A stretch of 64,000 nucleotides of DNA from Piscinibacter sp. (lineage in GTDB: Bacteria > Pseudomonadota > Gammaproteobacteria > Burkholderiales > Burkholderiaceae_C): contig JAGOAS010000006.1 of assembly GCA_017983795.1 (NCBI GenBank), positions 103,960-167,959 on the forward strand. The letters are read 5' to 3'. The translations under genes were made by a program, and so were the position numbers. This document shows positions 1 to 8,301 of the stretch, in pieces. Positions within the stretch are counted from its first letter, which is position 1. The number at the start of each line of letters is the position of its first letter. The notes beneath the pieces were generated by a model. That model worked only from the letters and a program-made list of their open reading frames with translations. It searched no databases and was not told where the DNA came from.

Positions 1-1450
1 CCTGGCTCTCCTTGTGGTACTCGATGATGAAGTCCACCCAGTCGGTGACCTTCACGAAGTCGATGATGTGCGGCTGCACGCGCGGCTTGTTGGGGTCGGG
101 GTTGATGTCGAGGTAGTAGGGCGAGCGCCAGTCCCACAGGCCGCGCAGCAGCGGGTCGGGCAGGAAGATGTTCATCGCCAGCGCGTCGGCGCTGAAGTCC
201 CAGGTGATGTTCGTGCCCGCCGCCACCCAGGGCTGCTCCTCGGGCGAGCCGTAGACCTTGATGCCGACCAGCGCATCCTTCAATGCCTTGGCATTGCGGT
301 GCACGCCCGGGTGGGCGCGGAAGTCATGCGCCAGCAGCGCGTCGGCGAAGCTGGCGAGGTCGGTGAGCTGGTCGGGCGCCTCCAGCCGGTAGCCGGCTTC
401 GGTGTCGTACTGCTGGGCCTTCAGAATCGCCTTGCCGATCTCCTGCACCACCGCCGCGCGCGCCTGCGAATGCGGCGGCGGCGAGCGCAGCGCGTCCAGC
501 AGCGCATCGGCCAGGTCGTCGAGCCGTTCGGTGATGTCCTTCATGCGCGCGAGCCGCACGGTGCAGCCGAGCGTCGGGTGGTTGCCCTTGGCTTCGAGGA
601 TCCTCTCGTTGCCCTTGGCGAAGGCGCGCGCCAGTTCCTTGGACGTCGCCGTGCCCTGCTGCGCGAGCTGCGCGAACACCGCCGGATAGCCTTCGCCGGC
701 GGTGAAGAAGTTGTAGTTCGGGTAGCCGGTGGCGTACTCGGCATAGGGCGCCACGGTGTGCAGCACCTCGGCGGACATGTTGAAGCAGTTGTCGAAGTGG
801 ATCACCGCCAGCTTGGGCACGCCGGCATCGAGCGCCGCCTTGAGTGCATCGCCCAGGCCCCAGGTGGACAGCGGCATCGAGCCGCCCGGCAGCAGCGGCG
901 AGCCCCCCGGCAACAACGGTGAGCCGCCCGGCAGCAGCGGCGAACCACCGGGCAGCACCGGCGAGCCGCCCGTGGTCCCGTTCAGGTGCCACTCGAAGCG
1001 GCCGCTCTCGGTGAGGTTGGCCAGCGTGAGCTGGCGCCGGTCGATCTCGGGCAGGTAGCCGGCGCCGTGGCCTTCGAGCGCGAGCACGATGGCCGAGCTC
1101 GGCCGGCTCTGGTGCGCGTGGCGCAGAAAGCCCGCCAGGTTGGCCGGCGCCGCCATGTCCTGCTTCCAGCGCGACGTCACCTTCGCCTCGGCGGGCTTGC
1201 CGGCCTCGATCTCGAGCAGCCAGGTGTCGTCGGCCACGCGGTCGATCAGCGCGGCGACGTGGATGCCCTGCGCCGCCACCTTCATCAGCCCCTGCACCAG
1301 CGGATGCTGGGCGAGCGTCTGCGAGCTGCCTTCGGGGTAGGTGGAGAGCACCTCGTCGCCGCCGAAGGGCGCGTAGACGGCGAACAGCACGCTGTCGCTG
1401 CGCAGCGTGCTGTCGTCGGGCTGTTCCGGCAAGAGTCGGGGCAGTGCCAT
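1..1450 (-). CDS. Clostripain-like (peptidase C11) cysteine peptidase, C-terminus beyond window
   Basis: About 483 codons are visible and no stop is reached at the window edge. The ATG at 1450 follows a strong ribosome site (AGGAGG about 6 nt upstream). Family C11 enzymes use a His/Cys dyad, His in a hydrophobic-HG motif and Cys in a D-x-C motif. Here the segment LALEGHGAGY puts His at residue 128 and HFDNCFNMS puts Cys at residue 222, so both catalytic residues seem present. Between them lies a tandem octapeptide GGSPLLPG repeated four times (about 880-968), which looks like a flexible surface insert or linker and lengthens the His-Cys spacing. No signal peptide is seen. It diverges from the TPR regulator across an 80-bp gap. 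The family call rests on motifs and is fairly secure; the substrate is unknown. Confidence 0.75.
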   Translation of the reverse strand, partial: MALPRLLPEQPDDSTLRSDSVLFAVYAPFGGDEVLSTYPEGSSQTLAQHPLVQGLMKVAAQGIHVAALIDRVADDTWLLEIEAGKPAEAKVTSRWKQDMAAPANLAGFLRHAHQSRPSSAIVLALEGHGAGYLPEIDRRQLTLANLTESGRFEWHLNGTTGGSPVLPGGSPLLPGGSPLLPGGSPLLPGGSMPLSTWGLGDALKAALDAGVPKLAVIHFDNCFNMSAEVLHTVAPYAEYATGYPNYNFFTAGEGYPAVFAQLAQQGTATSKELARAFAKGNERILEAKGNHPTLGCTVRLARMKDITERLDDLADALLDALRSPPPHSQARAAVVQEIGKAILKAQQYDTEAGYRLEAPDQLTDLASFADALLAHDFRAHPGVHRNAKALKDALVGIKVYGSPEEQPWVAAGTNITWDFSADALAMNIFLPDPLLRGLWDWRSPYYLDINPDPNKPRVQPHIIDFVKVTDWVDFIIEYHKESQ

Positions 1451-1531
1451 GGCGATTCCTCCTGGACGTGATCGATCCGCGCACGCTACGCCTGCCGGCA
1501 TCGCATTCATAGGCACTCGTCCTTCGGTGGG

Positions 1532-3823
1532 ATGGCACGCCGCGAGACGATCGTGAGACGATTCCTTCCCGCCATGGAAACAGTTGCTCACAACTCCGAC
1601 CCCACCGCGCTGCGCCAGCCCTCGCAGCCGGTGGCCGAAGCCGTGGCCGAGGGCCTGCTGGCCGCGCGGCGTGCCGGCCGGCTGGAGGAATGGCTGCGCC
1701 GGCACCGCCGCATCACGCGCTGGCTGATGCGCCACTGGCTGCGGCCGCTGCACGGCGCCGCCGGCGAGACGCTCGACGCCGCCCACCCGGCCGCGGCGGT
1801 CGAGCTGCTGCTGCAATGGGCGGTCGGCCAGCAGCGCCCCGACCGCGCCGGCCTCGCCGCGACCATCTCGCGCGATGCCTGGCTCGATCGCACCAGCTGG
1901 CGGCCGCTGCTGGCGCTGGCCTGCCAGTACGGCTTCATGGCCGTGCCGGCCTTTCGCGACCGCTACCGCGGCCACGCCGACGAGGCCGCCGCCAGCCAGC
2001 TGTGCGGGCTCTGGTCGGTCGGCGCGAGCACCTATTACCGCTACCTCGACAAGGGCAAGCGCGCGCTGGCGCTGTGCCTGCGCGACGTGCCCACGTCTGC
2101 CGAGCCGCGCCTCGCGCTGCGCGCGCTGGCGCGCGACTGGGCCGTGCAACACGCCGGCCTGGACACGCCGCAGGCACGCGCGGCCTGGCACGCACGCCAC
2201 GCGGCGGCGGCCCAGCTGGCCGGCGACAGCCTCGCCGCGCTGTGGCATCTGGCGCAGGCCGGCGACTCGGCCGGCGTGACGCGCGCGCTGCAACGCCACA
2301 GCGTCGAGCTGGCCAACGATGCCGAGACCGATGCGATCGTCGAGACCGTGGAGGCCGCGGCGTCGACGCCGCGCGAGCGCTTCGAGCTGCAGCTCGCGCG
2401 CGCCGCGCTGGCACGCATGCGCGGCGACGCCGCTGGCGAGCTGGCCCGACACGAACAGGCGCTGCGCCTGGCGGCCGAGGCCGACGATGCGCTGCTGCTG
2501 GGCATCGTCTACGGCGCGCTCGGCAAGTTCCACGAGCCGCGCGACCTCGACCGCGCCTTCGCCTGCTACCAGGACAGCGTCGAGTGCCTGCGCCGCTCCG
2601 GCCTCGGCGACGACGCCGGCGCGGCGGTCGAGGTCATCGAGGAATACGTGGCCACGCTGGTGCGCCTGGGCTGGCTGTACGCGCTGCGCAACGACCCGCG
2701 CGCCATGGCACTGCTCGAGCGTGCGCAGTCGGTGGCGGGCCGCTACACGCTCTCGCCGGCGACGCTGGCCATGCTCGAGCAGACCTGGGGCGAATGCCTG
2801 CGCCGCGCCGGCGACCTGCCGCACGCGCTCGAGCACAAGCACCGCGCGCTGCTGCTGTACGAGCGCATCGACGACCGCCAGGCCATCCTCAAGACCTACG
2901 GCAACCTGAGCCTGATCTACGGCGAAGCGAAGGACTTCGTCCGCGCACGCGACTATGCGCAGCGCGTGCTGGCACTGGCCGAGACGATGACGGTGGAGCC
3001 CGAGATCCTCGCCAGCACGCACATCAACCTGGGCGTGGCCTGGTTCTGGCAATCCGACTTCGAGCAGGCTCGCGAGCAATACCAGCTGGCGCTGGACACC
3101 GCCATGCGCCATCGCCTGCACCGCGTCGCCGGCATCGCGCACCTGAACCTCGCCGAGGTCTACTACATGCGCTTCAAGCGGACCGGCGATCCGGCCGACG
3201 AAGCGCGCGGCGACGCCCACGCGGCCGCCACGACGGCGCCCTGGACGCAGGACAGCGACCCGGCGCACAGCGAGGCCGCCCGGAAGATCAAGGCCGAGAT
3301 CCTCGGCCCCAGCGCGGATCGCGCGCGCGACCGCATGTTGCCGAGCGAAGCCGCCGCGCACTACGCCGAAGTCGCCGAAGTGCAGCGCCAGCGCGAGCGC
3401 CTCGCACTGCCGGGCGCGCCGCCCGAGCACGTGCGCGCGCACCTGGCGATCGCACGCGCCTACCTCGCCATCGCGATGAAGGAGCGCGAGGCCGCGCTCG
3501 CGCTGATCGAGCGCCACGCGCTGGGCGACGGCTTCGCCGCCGAGTTCGACGCCCTGCGCCGCACCTTCGAGCGCGAGCTGACGCGCGAGCAGAAGCTCGC
3601 CGGCGCCTGGCGCGAGGCCACCGCCGACCTGCTCAACCCGCAGCGCTGCAGCGCCGTGCTGGCGCAGCTGCTGGCCGAGGGCTCGCTCAACAAGAGCGGT
3701 TATGCGCAGCTGTGCGCGCTGAGCCCGGCCACCGCCTCCAAGCACCTGGTGACGCTGGCCGAGCGCGGCCTGCTGGTGCAAAGCGGCAAGGGCCCGGCGA
3801 CGCGCTACACGCTGCCGGCCTGA
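1532..3823 (+). CDS. TPR-repeat protein with C-terminal winged-helix domain
   Basis: A 763-aa soluble protein. Residues of about 280-560 form helical pairs typical of tetratricopeptide repeats (for example LGIVYGALGKFHEPRDLDRAF and TYGNLSLIYGEAKDFVRAR-type units). The last 50 residues (SLNKSGYAQLCALSPATAS onward, ending GKGPATRYTLP) look like a winged-helix DNA-binding domain of the kind found at the C-terminus of Fic and MarR-like regulators. It therefore is probably a transcriptional regulator with a TPR sensor or scaffold. The first in-frame ATG is at 1532; an ATG at 1574 (METVAHNSDP) is an equally good start, as neither has a strong ribosome site. The gene is transcribed away from the C11 peptidase, so regulation of that neighbour is possible but unproven. 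It ends 3 bp before the convergent RlmN-like gene. Confidence 0.7.
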   Translation: MARRETIVRRFLPAMETVAHNSDPTALRQPSQPVAEAVAEGLLAARRAGRLEEWLRRHRRITRWLMRHWLRPLHGAAGETLDAAHPAAAVELLLQWAVGQQRPDRAGLAATISRDAWLDRTSWRPLLALACQYGFMAVPAFRDRYRGHADEAAASQLCGLWSVGASTYYRYLDKGKRALALCLRDVPTSAEPRLALRALARDWAVQHAGLDTPQARAAWHARHAAAAQLAGDSLAALWHLAQAGDSAGVTRALQRHSVELANDAETDAIVETVEAAASTPRERFELQLARAALARMRGDAAGELARHEQALRLAAEADDALLLGIVYGALGKFHEPRDLDRAFACYQDSVECLRRSGLGDDAGAAVEVIEEYVATLVRLGWLYALRNDPRAMALLERAQSVAGRYTLSPATLAMLEQTWGECLRRAGDLPHALEHKHRALLLYERIDDRQAILKTYGNLSLIYGEAKDFVRARDYAQRVLALAETMTVEPEILASTHINLGVAWFWQSDFEQAREQYQLALDTAMRHRLHRVAGIAHLNLAEVYYMRFKRTGDPADEARGDAHAAATTAPWTQDSDPAHSEAARKIKAEILGPSADRARDRMLPSEAAAHYAEVAEVQRQRERLALPGAPPEHVRAHLAIARAYLAIAMKEREAALALIERHALGDGFAAEFDALRRTFERELTREQKLAGAWREATADLLNPQRCSAVLAQLLAEGSLNKSGYAQLCALSPATASKHLVTLAERGLLVQSGKGPATRYTLPA

Positions 3824-3826
3824 TCC

Positions 3827-4858
3827 TCAGGCGCGGATCGGGATGCGCCGCTGCGGCGCCGCCGCCAGTTCGCGCGCACGCAGCTGGCCGCAGCCGGCCT
3901 CCACGTCCTGCCCGGCCGACTGGCGCAGCCGCGCCAGCACGCCGCGCTGGTTGAGCGCACGCATGATCGCGCCGGCGCGCTCGTCCGAAGGGCGGCGCCA
4001 GGCCAGGCCATCGATCGGATTGAACGGGATCATGTTCATGATCGCGTAGCGGCCCTTCAGCAGCGCCACCAGTGCTTCCACCTCGTCGTCGCCGTCGTTG
4101 ACGCCTTCGATCAGCGTCCACTGGTACTGGATCGGGTAGCCGGTGGCGCGCGCGTAGCGCTCGCCGGCCTCGATCAGCTCGGCCGGATCGAAACGCGGCG
4201 CGCGCGGCAGCAGCTGCGCGCGCAGATCCGCCTTCGTGGTGTGCAGCGACAAGGCCAGCGCCGGCTTGACGCGCCCCTGCGGCAGCCGCTCGAAGACGCG
4301 CGCATCGCCCACCGTGGAGAACACCAGCTGCTTGTGCGCGATGCCGCCGGCGGTGCCGAGCAGCTCGATGGCGTCGAGCACCGCGTCGAGGTTGTGCGCC
4401 GGCTCGCCCATGCCCATGAATACCACCTTGCGCACCGCGCGGCGCTGCCGCGCCAGCGCCACCTGCGCGACGATCTCGCCGCTGCCGAGCTGGCGGATCA
4501 GGCCGTCGCGGCCGGTCATGCAGAATACGCAGCCGACCGCGCAGCCGGCCTGCGTCGACACGCACAGGCCCTCGCGCGGCAGCAGCACGCTCTCCACCGT
4601 CTGGCCGTCGGCCAGCGTGACCAGCAGGCGCTCGGAGCCGTCCCCGCCCGCGTGCGCCGAACGCAGCGTGGCCAGGCCGGCGAGTTCGGCTTCGAGCGCG
4701 GGCAGCGCCTCGCGCAGTTCGAGCGGCAGCCAGTCTTCGATGCGGCGCCGACCGTGGGTCTGCGGCAGCGCGTTCGCCCACAGGCGCAGCACGCGCTCCT
4801 CGTGCTTGGGCTTGGCGCCCAGCGAACGCAGGCGGTGGCGAAGATCGGCGATGCGCAT
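3827..4858 (-). CDS. RlmN/Cfr-family radical SAM protein
   Basis: A 343-aa protein read from the ATG at 4858; a TTG at 4867 would add three residues. The CxxxCxxC cluster of radical SAM enzymes is at Cys106, Cys110 and Cys113 (GCAVGCVFCMTG). The motif GMGEPAHN and the C-terminal QDVEAGCGQL segment match RlmN, whose second catalytic Cys lies in a D-x-x-AACGQ context. RlmN and Cfr methylate adenosines of 23S rRNA (RlmN also tRNA) through a protein-bound methylene intermediate. The N-terminus is shorter and more divergent than typical housekeeping RlmN, so it may be a paralogue with another RNA substrate. The promoter and ribosome site must lie inside or beyond the adjacent palindromic element. 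Confidence 0.8.
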   Translation of the reverse strand: MRIADLRHRLRSLGAKPKHEERVLRLWANALPQTHGRRRIEDWLPLELREALPALEAELAGLATLRSAHAGGDGSERLLVTLADGQTVESVLLPREGLCVSTQAGCAVGCVFCMTGRDGLIRQLGSGEIVAQVALARQRRAVRKVVFMGMGEPAHNLDAVLDAIELLGTAGGIAHKQLVFSTVGDARVFERLPQGRVKPALALSLHTTKADLRAQLLPRAPRFDPAELIEAGERYARATGYPIQYQWTLIEGVNDGDDEVEALVALLKGRYAIMNMIPFNPIDGLAWRRPSDERAGAIMRALNQRGVLARLRQSAGQDVEAGCGQLRARELAAAPQRRIPIRA

Positions 4859-4871
4859 GGCGCGCAAGCAT

Positions 4872-5055
4872 AGGGCCTGTTGACGCTACGGGAGGGCTCG
4901 CGCCGCAACCTGGCTGGCCCTGCGGGTGATCTCAGCAAACAGCCGCCAGCCGCGTTGCACGGCTTGCCCAGGCGCCGAGCATGGGCTACGCCGCGCGCCT
5001 TGCTGGCGGCTGTTTGCTGAGCCACGCGAGCCCTCCCGTAGCGTCAACAGGCCCT
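4872..5055. repeat. 184-bp nested palindromic element (MITE-like)
   Basis: The outer arms at 4872-4902 and 5025-5055 are a perfect 31-bp inverted repeat beginning AGGGCCTGTTGACGC. Inside it a second perfect inverted repeat of 20 bp lies at 4931-4950 and 5002-5021 (core CAGCAAACAGCCGCC). No target-site duplication is evident and no protein is encoded. It fills nearly the whole gap between two codirectional genes, ending 3 bp from the stop of the coiled-coil gene. It could be a miniature inverted-repeat element or a large transcript hairpin that separates the two genes. Confidence 0.75.
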
Positions 5056-5058
5056 GGT

Positions 5059-5748
5059 TCACTTCACATAGAGCACGCGCATGCCGAGCTGGCGCCCGTC
5101 GGGCCGGTCGAGCACGGTGATGGTGGCCTGGCTGGCGCGGAAGCCCTCGGGCAGCGTCAGCGTGCCGCGCGCGATCTCGTAGGCGGCGATGGACAGCGGC
5201 ATCGGCTTGCCCACCACGCGCGTCTCGGCGCCGTTGGCGCCCAGCCCGCTGACGCTGATCTGCAGCACCGCGCCCATCGGCTTGTTGCCGCCACCGCTGC
5301 GCGTCAGCGCCACCTCGTAGGCCAGCGCCGCGCCCTTGCGCTGCACTCGCCCGGCACGCACCTCGACCACGCCGCCGCGCGGATCGGCCGGCAGCGCATC
5401 GACCATGAAGTCCAGATCCTGGCGCAGCTTCTCGCTGCCGCTGCGGCCGGCGGCGAGGTCTTCGCCGAGCTTCTTGCCGTCGGCCTGCGCACCCTGCAGC
5501 TTGCGCGTAGTGGCATCGAGGTCGGCCTTGAGCTGGCGGCGCTCGGCATCGGCCTGCTCGTAGGCGCTGCGCAACTCGGTGGAAGCCGAGGCCGAGAGGC
5601 GCGGCGGCAGGTGCTTCTCCTGCACGTAGATCACGCCCGCCGCGCCAGCCGCGGCGCCGATGATCAGCAGCACCAGCCAGGGCGGCAGCGACCAGCGCGA
5701 GCGCGGCCGGCCATAGGAGAGCACGACGGGTTTGTTCTGTCCCCACAT
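5059..5748 (-). CDS. Inner-membrane-anchored coiled-coil protein of unknown function
   Basis: A 229-aa protein. A basic N-terminus is followed by one membrane segment at about residues 22-42 (LPPWLVLLIIGAAAGAAGVI). Residues of about 55-115 form a charged coiled coil (STELRSAYEQADAERRQLK). The C-terminal 110 residues are beta-rich and probably lie in the periplasm. The layout resembles the DUF6776-type proteins of Betaproteobacteria, an assignment made from memory of the family. The IS630 element ends 43 bp upstream of its ATG, so its original promoter may have been displaced. Confidence 0.65.
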   Translation of the reverse strand: MWGQNKPVVLSYGRPRSRWSLPPWLVLLIIGAAAGAAGVIYVQEKHLPPRLSASASTELRSAYEQADAERRQLKADLDATTRKLQGAQADGKKLGEDLAAGRSGSEKLRQDLDFMVDALPADPRGGVVEVRAGRVQRKGAALAYEVALTRSGGGNKPMGAVLQISVSGLGANGAETRVVGKPMPLSIAAYEIARGTLTLPEGFRASQATITVLDRPDGRQLGMRVLYVK

Positions 5749-5796
5749 GGGAGTCTTCTCGGCAACGGTTCGGTGACAGCCGGTGAGACTAGTACA

Positions 5797-6500
5797 TCAG
5801 CACGCAAATAACGGAACGTAATGCCGACCGAGCTTCCGATCCGCATCTTGCCGAGTGAACTTCCACTCGATGGTCGTCCCGATGACGTTGCGCTCACGCT
5901 GCCAGTGATCGACTTCCCGCTCGAGGGTCGGGCGGTCGGGCAAGCGGCGGTCCAAGCATTGACGGCTCAGGATACCGATCTCGATCTCTGCCATGTTCAG
6001 CCAGCTCGCGTGCTTGGGTGTGTAGTGGAATTGCACGCGCCGCAGCAGCTTGTCGGTGGCGCGGTGCCCGAGGACGTCCTCGAACGACTTCCTGAAGTGA
6101 GTGTTCAGATTGTCCAGCACGATATGGACTCGGCGCGCCCGGGCGTAGGCACCACCGAGCAGCGAGGCGATGAATCCGACGAAGTCGACCTTGCCGCGCT
6201 GCTCGGTGACCGAGACCGCGCGCTGCCCCGCCTTGGGCTCGACGGCGACGAACAGGTTGATGGTTCCCTTGCGGACGTACTCGTAGTCATCCTTGGCGAT
6301 CACGCCAGGGGCCATCGGCAGCGGCGCGCGGCTGTGGCCAAGCAGTTGCAGGCTCTTCTCGTCGATGCACACCACGGGTTCGCGCGGATCGAACGGTTGG
6401 GCGTACAGCGCCAGCAGCTCATACATGCGGTGCCGGTATTCCTCGGTGATCTGGCCGATGCACCACATCAGCCGCCGCCAGGGCTTGAGATCGTTTTTTT
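5797..6500 (-). CDS. IS630 transposase, catalytic frame (OrfB, DDE domain), made by -1 frameshift
   Basis: This frame continues OrfA after the A7 tract, giving L-K-K-N-D-L-K-P-W across the junction. It has the DDE signature of IS630/Tc1-mariner transposases: Asp in VCIDEKS, Asp in IVLDNLNTH and Glu in SWLNMAEIEIG. It has no good start codon of its own near the junction, so production as a fusion by programmed -1 frameshifting is the simplest reading. A plain one-base deletion in an originally single frame cannot be excluded. The catalytic residues look intact and the stop lies 5 bp inside the left end, so the element may be active. Confidence 0.85.
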
Positions 6501-6911
6501 GAGCATGCGCCGCACTGTTTCGCGACTCAAATTGCCCAGGCCGGGCTCGCGCCGCGCCGCGCGCTCGAGCTCGACCATCGTCCAGCGCTTGCGCCCCTCG
6601 GGTGGCGCAGAGCATGCCAGGGCCGTGACCTGCGCCTCCACGTCCGTGTCGTACGCGCGCGGACGGCCGGGTCGAGCCACGTCGAACAGCGCCAGATCCA
6701 GCCCGCCTTGCAGATATGCCGCCCGCGTGCGCCACAGCGCCGTGCGTCCCACGTCCAGCACCGCCAGGATCTGTGCTTCGGGGATGCCCCGGTCCAGGCA
6801 CGCCAGCATGTGCGCCCGGTTGACCTCCCGACTGTGATGAAGCCCCTTGCTGCGGACTTCTTCGACCGCTGCGCGGTCTTCCTCGCTCAGATGCAGTTCG
6901 GTCTGGCGCAT
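6468..6911 (-). CDS. IS630 transposase, N-terminal frame (OrfA, helix-turn-helix)
   Basis: A 147-aa frame starting at the ATG at 6911, with GGAGGT about 6 nt upstream; a GTG at 6917 is an alternative. It holds the helix-turn-helix part of an IS630 transposase (IPEAQILAVLDVGRTALWR and a second HTH near SRETVRRMLKK) that binds the terminal repeats. It ends shortly after a run of seven A residues (6494-6500 on this strand), where a -1 slip joins it to the catalytic frame. Confidence 0.85.
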   Translation of the reverse strand: MRQTELHLSEEDRAAVEEVRSKGLHHSREVNRAHMLACLDRGIPEAQILAVLDVGRTALWRTRAAYLQGGLDLALFDVARPGRPRAYDTDVEAQVTALACSAPPEGRKRWTMVELERAARREPGLGNLSRETVRRMLKKTISSPGGG

Positions 6912-7021
6912 GAACACACCTCCGCCTGTCAGGTTGCAACATGCGAAGTGTATTCATGTTCCTTTATTTACGTGTTGCTGTACTAGCGCGCTTGCGCACC
7001 CCTCTTGCAACACGATGTGGC

Positions 7022-8299
7022 TCAGCGCTGCAGGATCGAGGCGATGCGATCGAGCGCCTGGCGCGGCAGCCGGCCGGTGGCGGCGGCGGCCACCGGCGCC
7101 TGCAGCATGCTGGCGAAGCCTTCGGCCACGCGCGAGCCCGACACGCGCCGCAGCCGCGCCAGCGATTGCGCGCGCGGCCGCACGCGGCCGAGGAAGAGCA
7201 GGTCGAGGCAGGCCTCCTCGACGCGCCGGAAGGGCTGCTCCGCCGAGCGCAGCGCGCGCACCGTGAGCTGGTTGCGCGCGCGTTCGAGGTGGATGGGCTC
7301 GACGCCGCGCGCGAGCTCGCGCATCAGCGCGCGCACCTCGGCACAGAACTCGCCGAGCTGCTCGCTCGCCACCGAGGCCTCGATGACGAACTGCCCCCAC
7401 AGGCCCAGCACGTCGGCCGAGCAATGCGTGTAGTAGGCCAAGCCCTTGCGCTCGCGGATGCGGTCGAGCAGCGGCGAGCTCATGCCTTCGCCGAGCACGG
7501 CGGCGGCGACGATGCCCACCGGGTCGTCGTCGACCAGCGAAGGAATCGGCCAGCCGATCACCACCTGCGCCTGGCTGCAACCGGTGAGCCGCTTGGTCAC
7601 GAGGCCGCCGCTCCACGGCGGCGCGGTGAGGCCGTTCTCCGCGCCGCGCGGCAGGCCGCCGAAGGCGGCCTCGGCAGCCTCGAGCAGCGCCGCTGCATCG
7701 ACCTCGCCCGCCACGCCGATCACCACGTTCTCGCCGCTGTACTGGCGCTGCACGTAGCCGAGCAGGTCGTCGCGCGTGAAGCGTTCGATGTTGGCGCGCC
7801 GCCCGATCACCGGCAGCGCGGCCGGATGCGCGCCGAAGCATTCGCGGTCGAAGAGCTGGAAGGCGATGGTGAGCGGATCGTCCTCGTCGTCGGCGATCTC
7901 GTGCAGGATCACGCGCCGCTCGCGCTCCAGCTCGTCGGCCGGGAAGGTGCTCTCGCGCACGATGTCGCCGAGCATGCGCACGAAGCGCGGCGCGTCGTCG
8001 GCCAGGCCGCGCATGTGGAAGGCGGTGTGGTCCTTGTCGGTGTGCGCGTTGACCTCGGCGCCGAGGCGCTCGGCATCGAGGTTGATGCGCTGACAATCGC
8101 GCGTGCGCGTGCCCTTGAACGCCATGTGCTCGACCACGTGGCTGATGCCGTTGAGCTTGGCCCCTTCGTGCGCGCTGCCGGTGCGCACGAAGACGCTCAC
8201 GCTCGCGCTGCCCACGCCGGGCAGGTCGATCATCACCACGCGCACGCCGTTGGCCAGCGTGGCGATGGTGGTGCCGGGTTCGTCGGTGGGGTGCAGCAT
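7022..8299 (-). CDS. M16-family (insulinase/processing peptidase-like) zinc peptidase
   Basis: A 425-aa protein. The inverted zinc motif HxxEH is at residues 54-58 (HVVEH) and the third ligand, Glu134, lies exactly 76 residues after the second His (ILHEIADDED), the spacing expected of active M16 peptidases. The C-terminal half (VLGEGMSSPLLDRIRERKGL) is the usual second, non-catalytic M16 domain. There is no signal peptide, so a cytoplasmic role is likely. The ATG is 2 nt after the stop of the gamma-glutamyltransferase gene, so the two are translationally coupled. The stop codon is 38 bp from the end of the IS630 element. Confidence 0.85.
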   Translation of the reverse strand: MLHPTDEPGTTIATLANGVRVVMIDLPGVGSASVSVFVRTGSAHEGAKLNGISHVVEHMAFKGTRTRDCQRINLDAERLGAEVNAHTDKDHTAFHMRGLADDAPRFVRMLGDIVRESTFPADELERERRVILHEIADDEDDPLTIAFQLFDRECFGAHPAALPVIGRRANIERFTRDDLLGYVQRQYSGENVVIGVAGEVDAAALLEAAEAAFGGLPRGAENGLTAPPWSGGLVTKRLTGCSQAQVVIGWPIPSLVDDDPVGIVAAAVLGEGMSSPLLDRIRERKGLAYYTHCSADVLGLWGQFVIEASVASEQLGEFCAEVRALMRELARGVEPIHLERARNQLTVRALRSAEQPFRRVEEACLDLLFLGRVRPRAQSLARLRRVSGSRVAEGFASMLQAPVAAAATGRLPRQALDRIASILQR

Positions 8300-8301
8300 G
8301 G

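Larger units (their letters stand above)
5792..6983 (-). mobile_element. IS630-family insertion sequence, complete
   Basis: A 1192-bp element. The ends match as imperfect inverted repeats of about 27 bp: left GTACATCAGCACGCAAATAA, and right, on the complementary strand, GTACAGCAACACGTAAATAA. It is flanked by a TA duplication (5790-5791 and 6984-6985); removing the element and one TA restores CTAG, the preferred target known for IS630. It carries two overlapping transposase reading frames. It inserted between the end of the M16 peptidase gene and the promoter region of the coiled-coil gene. Confidence 0.9.
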
